Assembly: GCF_013409045.1 (NCBI RefSeq)
Contig: NZ_JACCBT010000001.1
Location: 8,410,669-8,474,668, forward strand
DNA length: 64,000 bases
Direction of reading: 5' to 3'
Origin: Actinomadura citrea
Lineage (GTDB): Bacteria > Actinomycetota > Actinomycetes > Streptosporangiales > Streptosporangiaceae
This document shows, one piece after another, positions 1 to 10,594 of the stretch (its first letter is position 1; every line of letters starts with the position of its first letter). The notes beneath the pieces are model-generated. The model saw only the letters and a program-made list of their open reading frames with translations, did no database searches and was not told where the DNA came from. Made by a program: the position numbers and the translations under genes.

Positions 1-918
1 TTCTCCTGCCTCGCCTTCACTCGCGCCGCCGCCAGCGGCGGGCGTCCCCGACTTGACCGAGCGCGCCTCGGCGTCCGTGTCGCGAACGTCCTCGGTGACC
101 GCCTTGACCGCGGCCACGTCCCGTTCGAGGGCCTCCTCCTCGGAGCCGCCGTACAGGTCGGCGTGCCGCTCCGCGGTGTCGGTGCGGGCCGCGATGACCG
201 GGTTGACCGACAGCTCCGAGGGCGTCCCGTCGGGCAGCAGCGCCGGCATGTCGACGGCGTTGTGCCGGGCGTAGGTGCCGGGACCCGGCAGCGGGCCCGG
301 GTGGGAGCCGGACAGGAACCGCTGCCGCGACAGGTCCTTCTGCGTCGGCTTCGGCTCGGTGCGCTCCCGGTGCGCCAGCACCATCGCGCCCAGCGCCGCG
401 GTGATCAGCAGGGCGCTGGTCGCCTCGAACGCGAACACGTACTTGGAGAACAGCAGCCGGGCCAGCCCGACGATGTTGCCCTCGGAGTTGGCCTGGGTCA
501 GCCCGGCCGAGCCGCCGAGCGCGGCGTTGCCGACCCCGACCGACAGCAGGACGAGGAAGCCGATCGCGGCGAGCACCGCCCAGAACCGCTGGCCCCGGAT
601 CGTCTCCACCAGCGAGTCGGTGGAACTGACCCCGACGAGCATCAGCACGAACAGGAACAGCATCAGCACCGCGCCGGTGTAGACGATCACCTGCACGAAC
701 GCCAGGAAGGGCGCGTTCTGGATCGCGTACAGCGCGGCCAGGCAGAGCATCACGGTCGCCAGCAGCAGCGCCGAGTGCACCGCCTTCCGCATGAAGATCA
801 TGCCGAGCGCGGCGAGCACCGAGACGATCGCCAGCAGCCAGAAGAAGAACGGCTCGCCGGACTGCTTGTCGGCGACCTCGGCGGCGAGCACGTGCGCGCT
901 CGCGACGGAGCCGGTCAC
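1..918 (-). CDS. nuoJ: NADH-quinone oxidoreductase subunit J, 3' end outside window
   Basis: Membrane subunit of the proton-pumping arm of complex I. The frame opens with GTG at 918, overlapping the nuoI stop as GTGA, and is open for all 306 codons to base 1, so the C-terminus is missing. About five hydrophobic segments lie in residues 20-185, including AFVQVIVYTGAVLMLFLFVL, the typical NuoJ core. From about residue 190 a hydrophilic, acidic and Ala/Gly-rich tail of more than 110 residues follows, much longer than the roughly 180-residue E. coli protein. Long tails occur in actinobacterial NuoJ, so I read it as an extension, not a misassembly. Last visible gene of the nuoA-J series. Confidence 0.93.
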   Translation of the reverse strand, partial: MTGSVASAHVLAAEVADKQSGEPFFFWLLAIVSVLAALGMIFMRKAVHSALLLATVMLCLAALYAIQNAPFLAFVQVIVYTGAVLMLFLFVLMLVGVSSTDSLVETIRGQRFWAVLAAIGFLVLLSVGVGNAALGGSAGLTQANSEGNIVGLARLLFSKYVFAFEATSALLITAALGAMVLAHRERTEPKPTQKDLSRQRFLSGSHPGPLPGPGTYARHNAVDMPALLPDGTPSELSVNPVIAARTDTAERHADLYGGSEEEALERDVAAVKAVTEDVRDTDAEARSVKSGTPAAGGGASEGEAGE

Positions 919-1565
919 TTGCCCTCACCGCCCTTGCGCGCCTTCTCGCGCCTGGCCTTCTCGCGCTCGGCGGCCTGGTCGGCGCCGGCGCGCCCGCCGC
1001 CCTCGGCGGGGACCTTCGGAGCCGAAGGCGTTCCGGAGGACGGCGACTGCTCGCTCTCCTGGAGGCCGAGGCGGTAGTAGTCCTCCTCGGTGTCGCCGAG
1101 CCGCATCTCGTGCGGGGGCGTCTCCATGCCCTCGCGCAGCGGCGCCAGCAGCATCTCCTTGGTGTAGATGAGGCTCTCGCGGCTGTCGTCGGCGAGCTCG
1201 TACTCGTTGGTCATCGTGAGCGCCCGGGTCGGGCACGCCTCGATGCACAGCCCGCACAGGATGCACCGCAGATAGTTGATCTGGTAGGTGCGGCCGTAGC
1301 GCTCGCCGGGCGAGTACCGCTCCTCCGCGGTGTTGTCGGCGCCCTCGACGAAGATGGCGTCCGCGGGGCACGCCCACGCGCACAGCTCGCAGCCGATGCA
1401 CTTCTCCAGGCCGTCCGGCCACCGGTTCAGCTGGTGCCGCCCGTGGAAGCGAGGAGCCGTCGGCTTCTTCACCTCGGGGTACTGGACGGTCTCGCTCTTC
1501 ATGAACATCTGGTGGAACGAGACCCCGAACCCCTTGACCGGGTTCAGGAAATCAGTGAGTCCCAC
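915..1565 (-). CDS. nuoI: NADH-quinone oxidoreductase subunit I
   Basis: Peripheral-arm ferredoxin-like subunit carrying clusters N6a and N6b that pass electrons toward the quinone site. Two classical 4Fe-4S motifs are visible: CIGCELCAWACP (Cys 56, 59, 62, 66) and CILCGLCIEACP (Cys 101, 104, 107, 111). Of the 216 residues, those after about 165 form a charged Lys/Glu/Arg/Ala-rich tail not needed for cluster binding. The GTG start at 1565 lies inside the end of nuoH (14-base overlap) and is preceded by a strong GAGGAGG Shine-Dalgarno about 6 bases upstream, which fixes the start. Confidence 0.97.
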   Translation of the reverse strand: MGLTDFLNPVKGFGVSFHQMFMKSETVQYPEVKKPTAPRFHGRHQLNRWPDGLEKCIGCELCAWACPADAIFVEGADNTAEERYSPGERYGRTYQINYLRCILCGLCIEACPTRALTMTNEYELADDSRESLIYTKEMLLAPLREGMETPPHEMRLGDTEEDYYRLGLQESEQSPSSGTPSAPKVPAEGGGRAGADQAAEREKARREKARKGGEGK

Positions 1566-2892
1566 TGGTGACCTCCTCGGAGGGGGTTTCGATCGTGACC
1601 GGCCGGTCCGGCTCGCGGGCGCGGCCGTGGTAGTGGGGCGCGTCCATCGGCGGTACCGGGAACCCGCCCGCCGACGGGTCGGTGCGCGGCCCCGGCGTCG
1701 CCCCCGGGACGATCTCCTTGTCGTCCTCGCGGCCGCGGGCCATCTCCCAGATCACCGTGGCGACCAGCACGATCGCGGCGACCACGGCGGCGGCGATGAA
1801 CAGCTGCCGCATCTCGTAGCCGTCGTTGCGCAGGGCGCGGATCGTCGCGACCAGCAGGATCCAGCCGAGCGAGAAGGGCATCAGCACCTTCCAGCCGAGC
1901 TTCATCAGCTGGTCGTAGCGCACGCGCGGCAGCGTGCCGCGCAGCCAGATGAAGAAGAAGATGAACAGGAAGATCTTGATCAGGAACCACAGCACCGGCC
2001 ACCAGCCGGAGTTGGCGCCCGCCCACACCGTGGAGATCGGAGCGGGGGCGCGCCAGCCGCCGAGGAACAGGGTGGTGGCCAGGGCCGACAGCGTCGCGAG
2101 GTTGATGTACTCCGCGAGGAAGAACATCGCGAACTTCAGCGACGAGTACTCGGTGTGGAAGCCGCCGACCAGCTCGCCCTCGCCCTCGGGGAGGTCGAAC
2201 GGGATGCGGTTCGACTCGCCCATCATCGTGATGACGTACACGACGAACGACGGCGCGAGCAGCACCACGAACCACTTGTCGTGCTGCGCCGCGACGATCT
2301 CCGAGGTGGACATCGAGCCCGCGAACATGAACACGGCCACGAACGACAGGCCCATCGCGATCTCGTAGGAGATCATCTGCGCGGACGAGCGCAGCCCGCC
2401 GAGCAGCGAGTACGGCGACATCGAGGACCAGCCGGCCAGCACGATGCCGTAGATCGCCATCGAGGACATCGCGAGGACGAGCAGCACCGCGACCGGAAGG
2501 TCGGTGCCCTGCAGCGCCGTCTGGTGCCCGAAGATCGAGACCGTCGGCCCGAACGGGATGATGATGAAGGAGATGAACGCGGGCACCGCCGCCATCACCG
2601 GCGCCAGGACGAACACGATCTTGTCGACCTGGCGGGGGACGATGTCCTCCTTCAGCGCCAGCTTGACGCCGTCGGCGAGACCCTGCAGCAGGCCGAAGGG
2701 CCCGGCGCGGTTGGGACCGACGCGCAGCTGCATCCGGCCGATGACGCGCCGCTCGATCCACATCGTCATCAGCACGGTGACGACGAGGAACACGAAGATG
2801 GCGAGGACCTTGCCGCCGATCAGCCACCACGGGTCCGACCCGAAGTCCTGCAGTCGCGGGTCGGGCGCCGGCGCCGCTGCCAGGGAGCTCAT
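1552..2892 (-). CDS. nuoH: NADH-quinone oxidoreductase subunit H
   Basis: Membrane subunit joining the hydrophilic arm to the membrane arm and forming part of the quinone chamber. The 446-residue product has about eight membrane segments. Characteristic NuoH loops are WIERRVIGRMQLRVGPNRAG near the N-terminus and the acidic FDLPEGEGELVGGFHTEYS loop. The ATG at 2892 overlaps the nuoG stop (ATGA); the reading frame is open further upstream but only through nuoG sequence. The last 60 residues are a Pro-rich cytoplasmic tail, a common actinobacterial addition. Confidence 0.97.
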   Translation of the reverse strand: MSSLAAAPAPDPRLQDFGSDPWWLIGGKVLAIFVFLVVTVLMTMWIERRVIGRMQLRVGPNRAGPFGLLQGLADGVKLALKEDIVPRQVDKIVFVLAPVMAAVPAFISFIIIPFGPTVSIFGHQTALQGTDLPVAVLLVLAMSSMAIYGIVLAGWSSMSPYSLLGGLRSSAQMISYEIAMGLSFVAVFMFAGSMSTSEIVAAQHDKWFVVLLAPSFVVYVITMMGESNRIPFDLPEGEGELVGGFHTEYSSLKFAMFFLAEYINLATLSALATTLFLGGWRAPAPISTVWAGANSGWWPVLWFLIKIFLFIFFFIWLRGTLPRVRYDQLMKLGWKVLMPFSLGWILLVATIRALRNDGYEMRQLFIAAAVVAAIVLVATVIWEMARGREDDKEIVPGATPGPRTDPSAGGFPVPPMDAPHYHGRAREPDRPVTIETPSEEVTSGTH

Positions 2893-5372
2893 TCGATGCC
2901 TCCAGCGTTCTCGGTCGCGGTCGCGGGCACCGCGCCCGCGATCTTGACGACGCCTCCCGCGACCGCGCCGAGGTCCCGGTGCAGGGCGCAGCCCGCCGAG
3001 TTCGTCGGCAGCCACACCACCCGGTCGGGCAGGTCGGGGGTGATCTCCAGCGGGAGCGTGACCTCGCCGCGCGGGCCCGACACCGTCACCGCGCCGGTGG
3101 CGCCGATCTCCGCGGCCGTCGCGGGCGACAGCCGGGCGGCGGCGGGCTTGGCGGTGCCCGCGAGGAACGGCTCGCCGTCCTGGAGGCGGCCCCGGTCGAG
3201 GAGCAGCCGCCAGGTCGCGAGGAGGGCCTCGCCCTGCTCGGGGTGCGGCGCCAGGCCCTGCGCGACGTTCGGCGCGTCCGGGCGCTCGCCCCTGTGGGCG
3301 CCGAGGCCGGCCATCTCGCGGCGGGCGGCCTCCGGGCCCGGCAGGCCCAGGTGGACGTCCATCTCGTCGGCCAGCGCGTCCAGCACCCGCAGGTCGGACA
3401 TCCGCCCGGCGGACTTGAGCACGACGTCGAACGGGCGGCCGCGGCCCTCCCAGTCGACGAACGTCCCGGCCTTCTCCGCCACCGCCGCGACCGGCAGGAC
3501 GACGTCGGCGCGGTCGGTGACCGCGCTCGGCCGCTGCTCCAGGCTCACCACGAACGGGGTGGCCTCCAGCGCCCGCAGCATCGCCTCCGGGTCGGCCAGG
3601 TCGTAGGGGTCGACACCGCCGACGAGCAGCGCGCCGCGCCGCCCCGCGGCCGCCGCCGCGATGATGCCGGCCGTGTCCTCACCGGGACCGGCGGGCAGGT
3701 CGGCGACGCCCCACGTGCGGGCGACCTCGGCGCGCGCGTCCGCGTCGGTGACCGGACGGCCGATCGGCAGCAGCCCGGGCAGCGCCCCGGCCTCGATCGC
3801 ACCGCGCTCCCCGGCCCGGCGCGGCACCCAGGCCAGCCGGGCGCCGGTCGCCTGCGCCACCCGGGTCGCCGACGTCAGCGCGCCCGGGCTGGTGGCGAGC
3901 CGCTCGCCGACGAGGATGACGGCGCCGGGGGTCTCCAGCAGCGTGCGGATGTCTGTGCTGGCGTCATCCCCGATGCCGGCGGCGTCCCCGATGAGGGAGC
4001 CGAGGACCTCGCCCTCCGAGCCGGGAAGCGTCGGCAGCAGCGTGCCGCCGACCTTCGCCAGCCCGCGCGTCATGAACGGGGCCGCGGCGAACACCTTCAG
4101 GCCGTTCTTGCGGTGCGCCTTGCGGAGCCGCAGGAAGACGATCGGCGACTCCTCCTCGGGCTCGAACCCCGCGAGCAGGACGACCGGCGCCTTCTCCAGG
4201 TCGGCGTAGGTCACCTCGATGGGGTGGCCCGCGACGGACGAGGCGAGGAACCGCGACTCCTCCTCCGACAGCGGCCGGGCCCGGAAGTCGACGTCGTTGG
4301 TGCCGAGCGCGATCCGGGCGAACTTGGCGTAGGCGTAGGCGTCCTCAAGGGTGACGCGGCCGCCGGTCAGGACGCCGGCCGAGCCGCGCGCCGCCGCCAG
4401 GCCGCGCGCCGCGATGGTGAGCGCCTCGGGCCAGGACGCCGGCTCCAGCTCGCCGTCCTCGCCCCGCACGAGCGGCTGCGCGAGGCGCTCGGGCTGCGTC
4501 CCGTAGGTGAACGCCCAGCGGCCCTTGTCGCAGTTCCACTCCTCGTTGACCTGCGGGTCGTCCCCGGCCAGCCGCCGCGTGATCTTCCCGCGCCGGTGGT
4601 CGGTGCGCAGCGCGCAGCCGGACGCGCAGTGCTCGCAGACGCTCGGCTGCGAGACCAGGTCGAACGGGCGGGACCGGAACCGGTACGCGGCGCCGGTCAG
4701 CGCGCCCACCGGGCAGATCTGCACGGTGTTGCCGGAGAAGTAGGACTGGAACGGCTTGCCGTCCGCCGCGCCGACCTGCTCCTTCGCGCCGCGCTCGAAC
4801 AGGTCGATGAACGCGTCGCCGGCGATCTGGTCGGAGAACCGGGTGCAGCGGGCGCACTGGATGCACCGCTCCCGGTCGAGCAGCACCTGGCTGGACAGCG
4901 GGATCGGCTTGGGGAAGGTCCGCTTGGCCTCCACGAACCGGGACTCGCCGCGGCCGTTGGACATCGCCTGGTTCTGCAGCGGGCACTCGCCGCCCTTGTC
5001 GCAGATCGGGCAGTCCAGCGGGTGGTTGATCAGCAGCAGCTCCATCACGCCGTGCTGCGCCTTGTCGGCGACCGGCGAGGTGAGCTGGGTCTTGACCACC
5101 ATGCCCGGCATCACCGCGGTGGTGCAGGACGCCTGCGGCTTCGGCATGCCGCGGCCGTTGCCGGCGTCGGGGATCTCCACCAGGCACTGCCGGCAGGCCC
5201 CGACGGGGTCCAGCAGCGGGTGGTCGCAGAACCGGGGGATCTGGATGCCGAGCAGCTCGGCGGCCCGGATGATCAGCGTGCCCTTGGGCACCTCGATCTC
5301 GAAGCCGTCGATGGTGCAGGCGACCATCTCCACCGGCTTCTCCACCGCCGACTTGTCGTCGGTGACGGTCAC
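2889..5372 (-). CDS. nuoG: NADH-quinone oxidoreductase subunit G
   Basis: Large iron-sulfur subunit of the NADH arm, 827 residues. The N-terminal 2Fe-2S ferredoxin domain has Cys 49, 60, 63 and 83. Next is the His-Cys3 4Fe-4S motif (His 117 with CPICDKGGEC at 121-130), then CIQCARCTRF near 170-180, then the molybdopterin-type CEHCASGC region. The C-terminal two thirds are the degenerate molybdopterin-oxidoreductase fold, which binds no cofactor in complex I. The GTG start at 5372 forms GTGA with the nuoF stop. The frame stays open upstream through nuoF by GC-rich chance, so the longer reading is not the gene. Confidence 0.96.
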   Translation of the reverse strand: MTVTDDKSAVEKPVEMVACTIDGFEIEVPKGTLIIRAAELLGIQIPRFCDHPLLDPVGACRQCLVEIPDAGNGRGMPKPQASCTTAVMPGMVVKTQLTSPVADKAQHGVMELLLINHPLDCPICDKGGECPLQNQAMSNGRGESRFVEAKRTFPKPIPLSSQVLLDRERCIQCARCTRFSDQIAGDAFIDLFERGAKEQVGAADGKPFQSYFSGNTVQICPVGALTGAAYRFRSRPFDLVSQPSVCEHCASGCALRTDHRRGKITRRLAGDDPQVNEEWNCDKGRWAFTYGTQPERLAQPLVRGEDGELEPASWPEALTIAARGLAAARGSAGVLTGGRVTLEDAYAYAKFARIALGTNDVDFRARPLSEEESRFLASSVAGHPIEVTYADLEKAPVVLLAGFEPEEESPIVFLRLRKAHRKNGLKVFAAAPFMTRGLAKVGGTLLPTLPGSEGEVLGSLIGDAAGIGDDASTDIRTLLETPGAVILVGERLATSPGALTSATRVAQATGARLAWVPRRAGERGAIEAGALPGLLPIGRPVTDADARAEVARTWGVADLPAGPGEDTAGIIAAAAAGRRGALLVGGVDPYDLADPEAMLRALEATPFVVSLEQRPSAVTDRADVVLPVAAVAEKAGTFVDWEGRGRPFDVVLKSAGRMSDLRVLDALADEMDVHLGLPGPEAARREMAGLGAHRGERPDAPNVAQGLAPHPEQGEALLATWRLLLDRGRLQDGEPFLAGTAKPAAARLSPATAAEIGATGAVTVSGPRGEVTLPLEITPDLPDRVVWLPTNSAGCALHRDLGAVAGGVVKIAGAVPATATENAGGIE

Positions 5373-6667
5373 TTGGCACCTCCCCAGAGGGTGGACTTGG
5401 CCGGGTCGAACGGGCAGGCCCCGAGCTCGAAGTGCCGGAGGTACTCGTCCCGGAACAGCTTGATGGACGAGACGACCGGGCTCGTGGCGCCGTCGCCGAG
5501 GGCGCAGAACGACCGGCCCAGGATGTTGTCGGACAGGTCCAGCAGGGTCTCCAGGTCCTCCTCGGAGCCCTGGCCCGCCTCCAGCCGCTTCAGCATCTGC
5601 TTGTACCAGTAGGTGCCCTCGCGGCACGGCGTGCACTTGCCGCACGACTCGTGCGCGTAGAACTCCGACCAGCGCAGCACGGCGCGGACGACGCAGGTCG
5701 TCTCGTCGAAGATCTGCAGGGCCCGGGTACCGAGCATGGATCCGGCGGCGCCGACGGACTCGAAGTCCAGCGGCACGTCCAGGTGCTCGTCGGTGAAGAT
5801 CGGGGTGGACGACCCGCCGGGCGTCCAGAACTTCAGCCGGTGGCCCTCGCGGACGCCGCCCGCCATGTCGAGCAGTTCGCGCAGCGTGATGCCGAGCGGC
5901 GCCTCGTACTGCCCGGGCCGCGTGACGTGCCCGGACAGCGAGAAGATCCCGAAGCCCTGGGACTTCTCGGTGCCCATCGAGGCGAACCATTCCGGCCCGT
6001 TGGCGATGATCGAGGGAACCGAGGAGATCGACTCGACGTTGTTGATGACGGTGGGCCCGCCGTAGAGGCCCGCGACCGCCGGGAAGGGGGGCTTGAGCCT
6101 GGGCTGACCGCGGAACCCTTCGAGGGAGTCCAGCAGCGCCGTCTCCTCGCCGCAGATGTAGGCCCCGGCGCCGCTGTGCACGACCACGTCCAGGTCGTAG
6201 CCGGAGCCGAGGATGTCCTTGCCGAGGTAGCCGGCCTCGTACGCCTCCGCCACCGCCTGGTGCAGGCGGCGGATCACGTGCAGCACCTCGCCGCGCACGT
6301 AGATGAACGCGAGGTTCGACTTGATCGCGTACGAGCTGATGATGACGCCCTCGACGAGCACGTGCGGGTTGGCCATCATCAGCGGGATGTCCTTGCACGT
6401 GCCCGGCTCGGACTCGTCGGCGTTGACGACGAGGTAGCGCGGGTTCGGGCTGGTCGGGGGCAGGAAGCCCCACTTCATCCCGGTGGGGAAGCCCGCGCCG
6501 CCGCGGCCGCGCAGACCGGAGTCCTTGACCGCCTGGACGATCTCGTCCGGCTCCATCCGGAACGCCGCGCGCAGCGCCTCGTACCCGCCGTCGCGCTCGT
6601 AGCCCGCGCGGGTGAACGAGTCGGCACGGTCCCAGTTCTTCGTGAGGATGGGGGTCAGCGTGGTCAC
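5369..6667 (-). CDS. nuoF: NADH-quinone oxidoreductase subunit F
   Basis: NADH-binding flavoprotein subunit, 432 residues. The glycine-rich GRGGAGFPTGMKW segment near residue 53 forms the FMN/NADH site. ESCGKCTPCREG near residue 350, plus a later Cys in SFCALGDGA, ligates cluster N3. Together with NuoE it takes hydride from NADH via FMN. The GTG start at 6667 overlaps the nuoE stop as GTGA, and the gene ends in a GTGA overlap with nuoG, so translation is probably coupled through E, F and G. Confidence 0.97.
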   Translation of the reverse strand: MTTLTPILTKNWDRADSFTRAGYERDGGYEALRAAFRMEPDEIVQAVKDSGLRGRGGAGFPTGMKWGFLPPTSPNPRYLVVNADESEPGTCKDIPLMMANPHVLVEGVIISSYAIKSNLAFIYVRGEVLHVIRRLHQAVAEAYEAGYLGKDILGSGYDLDVVVHSGAGAYICGEETALLDSLEGFRGQPRLKPPFPAVAGLYGGPTVINNVESISSVPSIIANGPEWFASMGTEKSQGFGIFSLSGHVTRPGQYEAPLGITLRELLDMAGGVREGHRLKFWTPGGSSTPIFTDEHLDVPLDFESVGAAGSMLGTRALQIFDETTCVVRAVLRWSEFYAHESCGKCTPCREGTYWYKQMLKRLEAGQGSEEDLETLLDLSDNILGRSFCALGDGATSPVVSSIKLFRDEYLRHFELGACPFDPAKSTLWGGAK

Positions 6668-7439
6668 TTGTTCCGCCCCTCCTGCGATCCCGGCTTGGCC
6701 TTGCCGCCCATGGGCTTGCCCGGCTCCTGCGGCGGCTCGGCGATCTCCTCGGCCTTCACCGGCTCCTCGGGACGCTCGCGGTCGACGTCCGTGCGGGGCG
6801 CCTCCCAGCCGCGCTCCTGCGCCAGCTTCAGCCCGCGCAGCGACTCCGGCCCGGCCTGGACGCCCTCGCCGGCGCGCCCGTCCGGGAAGCCGGCGAGCAC
6901 GCGGGACGCCTCCTTCCAGGTGGCCAGGCTCTCCGGCCCGCGCGAAGGAAGCACTTGCTTACCCGAGCGCAGGTCGTCGACGAGCTGCTTGGCCTTCTCA
7001 GGAGTCATGTTGTCGAAGAACTCCCAGTTGACCATCATCACCGGCGCGAAGTCGCAGGCCGCGTTGCACTCGATCCGCTCCAGGCTGACCTTGCCGTCCG
7101 GGGTGGCCTCGTCGTGGCCCACCCCCGCGTGCTCGCTCAGCTCGTTCCAGATCTGGTCGCCGCCCATGACCGCGCACAGCGTGTTGATGCAGACGCCGAC
7201 GTGGAACTCGCCGACCGGCGCGTGCTTGTACTGCGTGTAGAAGGTCGCGACACCCGTCACCTGCGCCGGGGTGATGCCGAGCTGCTCCGCGCAGAACTCG
7301 ATCCCGTCCTCGGTGACGTGGCCCTCCACCGACTGCACCAGGTGCAGCATGGGCAGCAGCGCCGAGCGCGGCCGGGGGTACCGGCCGATGATCTCCTTGG
7401 CGTCGCGCTCCAGCCGTTCGCGGACCTCAGGTCCGTATG

Positions 7440-7443
<4 letters not shown>
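6664..7443 (-). CDS. nuoE: NADH-quinone oxidoreductase subunit E
   Basis: Thioredoxin-fold 2Fe-2S subunit that pairs with NuoF. Cluster N1a ligands are Cys 85 and 90 (GVCINTLC) and Cys 126 and 130 (CNAAC). The core ends near residue 165; the remaining 90 or so residues are a Pro/Glu/Lys-rich tail, making the 259-residue protein longer than the E. coli form. ATG at 7443 overlaps the nuoD stop (ATGA). The frame runs open upstream within nuoD but that part matches nothing. Confidence 0.96.
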
Positions 7444-8782
<1,339 letters not shown>

Positions 8783-8786
<4 letters not shown>

Positions 8787-9529
8787 ACGTACGACCTCCG
8801 CTCGTCGGGCGGGGGGATCTCCGCTCCGCGGTACTCGACGGGAACACCGCCGAGGGGGTAGTCCTTGCGCTGCGGATGGCCGACCCAGTCGTCGGGCATC
8901 TCGATGCGCGTGAGCGCCGGGTGGCCGTCGTAGACGATCCCGAAGAAGTCGTAGGTCTCCCGCTCGTGCCAGTCGCTCGTCGGGTAGACCGGCACCAGCG
9001 ACGGGACGTGCGGGTCGGCGTCCGGGCAGGTCGCTTCCAGCCGGACGCGCCGGTTGTGCGTGATCGACAGCAGGTGCACGACCGAGTGCAGCTCGGCGCC
9101 CTCGTCCTTCGGGTAGTGCACGCCCGACACGCCCGAGCACATCTCGAAGCGCAGGGACGGCTCGTCCCGCATGGTCCGCGCGACCTCCAGGAGGTGCTCG
9201 CGCTTCACGAAGAACGTGATCTCGCCGCGGTCGACCACGACCCGGTCGACGGCGTCCCCGAAGTGCGGGTAGGCGCGCTCCAACTCGTCGGCGACCTCGT
9301 CGAACTCGCCGGCCTCGGCGGCGCCGCCGGGCCCGCCGTAGGGGCGCTGCGCGGACACCTTCGGGCTCTGCCGGATGACGAGCCCGCCGTAGCCGGAGGT
9401 GTCGCCGGTGGTCCGCGCGCCGAACATGCCCTTGCGGACGACCGGCTGCTCGCGGCGCTCCTCCTCGGTCTGCGCGGGGAGCTTGTCGGCGCCCTGCTCG
9501 GCCCGCTGCTCAGGGTTCTCCGAACTCAT
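8783..9529 (-). CDS. nuoC: NADH-quinone oxidoreductase subunit C
   Basis: 30-kDa-type hydrophilic subunit that supports NuoD. The 248-residue product has a charged, low-complexity N-terminal part (about 85 residues, many Glu, Gln and Gly) and then the conserved core, including HSVVHLLSITHNRRVRLEA and the signature ERETYDFFGIVYDGHPALTR. ATG at 9529 follows the nuoB stop after one base. The N-terminal extension is typical of actinobacterial NuoC. Confidence 0.96.
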
Positions 9530-9530
9530 G

Positions 9531-10076
9531 TCAGGCCCCCTGTCCCAGCAACGGGAGCTGGCGGCGCTTGGCCTCTTCCAGCTCGGCGACCTGCTTCGCG
9601 CGCTGCGGCCCGAGCTTGGTGTTCTGGACCTTGTCGTGCAGCTTGAGGATCGCGTCCAGCAGCATCTCCGGCCGCGGCGGGCAGCCGGGGAGGTAGATGT
9701 CCACCGGGACGATGTGGTCCACGCCCTGCACGATCGCGTAGTTGTTGAACATGCCGCCGGACGAGGCGCACACGCCCATCGCGATGACCCACTTCGGCTC
9801 GGTCATCTGGTCGTAGATCTGCCGCAGCACCGGCGCCATCTTCTGGCTCACCCGGCCCGCGACGATCATCAGGTCGGCCTGGCGCGGCGTCGCCGAGGCG
9901 CGCTCCATCCCCCACCGGGAGAAGTCGTGCCGGGGGTCGCCGGTCGCCATCATCTCGATCGCGCAGCACGCGAGGCCGAACGTCGCCGGCCACATCGAGC
10001 TGCTGCGCGCCCACCCCGCGACCTGCTCGACCGTGGTCAGCAGAAAGCCGCTGGGAAGTTTCTCCTCTAGACCCAT
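9531..10076 (-). CDS. nuoB: NADH-quinone oxidoreductase subunit B
   Basis: PSST-type subunit that carries terminal cluster N2 next to quinone. Ligands are the tandem Cys 37-38 (LACCAIEM), Cys 103 (GVCASSGG) and Cys 132 (YLPGCPPRPE). Length 181 is normal. The start is ATG at 10076, one base after the nuoA stop; the frame is open another 48 codons but only across nuoA. The last 35 residues are Lys/Glu/Gln-rich. Confidence 0.97.
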   Translation of the reverse strand: MGLEEKLPSGFLLTTVEQVAGWARSSSMWPATFGLACCAIEMMATGDPRHDFSRWGMERASATPRQADLMIVAGRVSQKMAPVLRQIYDQMTEPKWVIAMGVCASSGGMFNNYAIVQGVDHIVPVDIYLPGCPPRPEMLLDAILKLHDKVQNTKLGPQRAKQVAELEEAKRRQLPLLGQGA

Positions 10077-10077
10077 G

Positions 10078-10437
10078 TCAGTCCCACTCCAGACCGCCGC
10101 GCCGCCAGATGTAGGCGTACGCCACGAGGACGGTGACGATGAAAAGAACCATCTCGACAAGGCCGAAGAGCCCCATCCGGTCGAACGCGACCGCCCAGGG
10201 GTAAAGGAAGATGATCTCAATGTCGAAGACGATGAACAGCATCGCCGTCAGGTAGTACTTGATCGGGAAGCGCCCGCCGCCGACCGGCTGCGGAGTGGGC
10301 TCGATGCCGCACTCGTAGGCGTCCAGCCGGGCGCGGTTCCAGCGCTTGGGCCCCGTGAGCGCGGCCATCGCCACCGAGCCGCCGGCGAACGCGAAGGCGA
10401 GCACACCCAGCACGATGATCGGAATATAGAGATCCAT
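10078..10437 (-). CDS. nuoA: NADH-quinone oxidoreductase subunit A
   Basis: Small membrane subunit at the junction of the two arms. The 119-residue product has three membrane segments (about 4-27, 62-82 and 90-110), the conserved YECG at 41-44 in the first loop and the membrane acidic motif FDIE at 71-74. First gene of the nuo series; the ATG at 10437 has a GAGGAGAGG Shine-Dalgarno about 11 bases upstream. A 157-base gap separates it from menJ, so it may have its own promoter as well as read-through. Confidence 0.97.
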   Translation of the reverse strand: MDLYIPIIVLGVLAFAFAGGSVAMAALTGPKRWNRARLDAYECGIEPTPQPVGGGRFPIKYYLTAMLFIVFDIEIIFLYPWAVAFDRMGLFGLVEMVLFIVTVLVAYAYIWRRGGLEWD

Positions 10438-10460
10438 ATCTCTACAGCCTCTCCTCGGGA

Positions 10461-10476
10461 CGTACGACGTTGTACG
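10461..10476. promoter_or_regulatory. 16-bp imperfect palindrome upstream of nuoA
   Basis: CGTACGACGTTGTACG has one mismatched symmetric pair and sits 24 bases before the nuoA start, in the untranslated leader or promoter. The TAC-n-AC half-site resembles the half-sites in front of resA (20250-20268). Inference: operator for a dimeric repressor, possibly of the BlaI/CopY type. No clear -35/-10 pair was found around it. Confidence 0.4.
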
Positions 10477-10594
10477 GGACGGGCCGCCTGCGACCCGCCA
10501 CCCTAGCCAAGGTGATCAATAGCGCTCCCCTCAGGGGGTCGGGTACTGCACTTTAGTCCGCTCACCTGCGGAAGTTTGAATTCCACGCGCGCGT

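Noticed and set aside
2889..6473. A single minus-strand frame that would extend NuoG by 367 residues
   Set aside because: The extra part is out-of-frame nuoF sequence; a GTGA-coupled start at 5372 gives the normal NuoG N-terminus.
1330..7240. Several long plus-strand frames antisense to nuoG, nuoF, nuoE and nuoH
   Set aside because: Mirror frames of GC-rich coding sequence with no motifs; the nuo genes explain the region fully.
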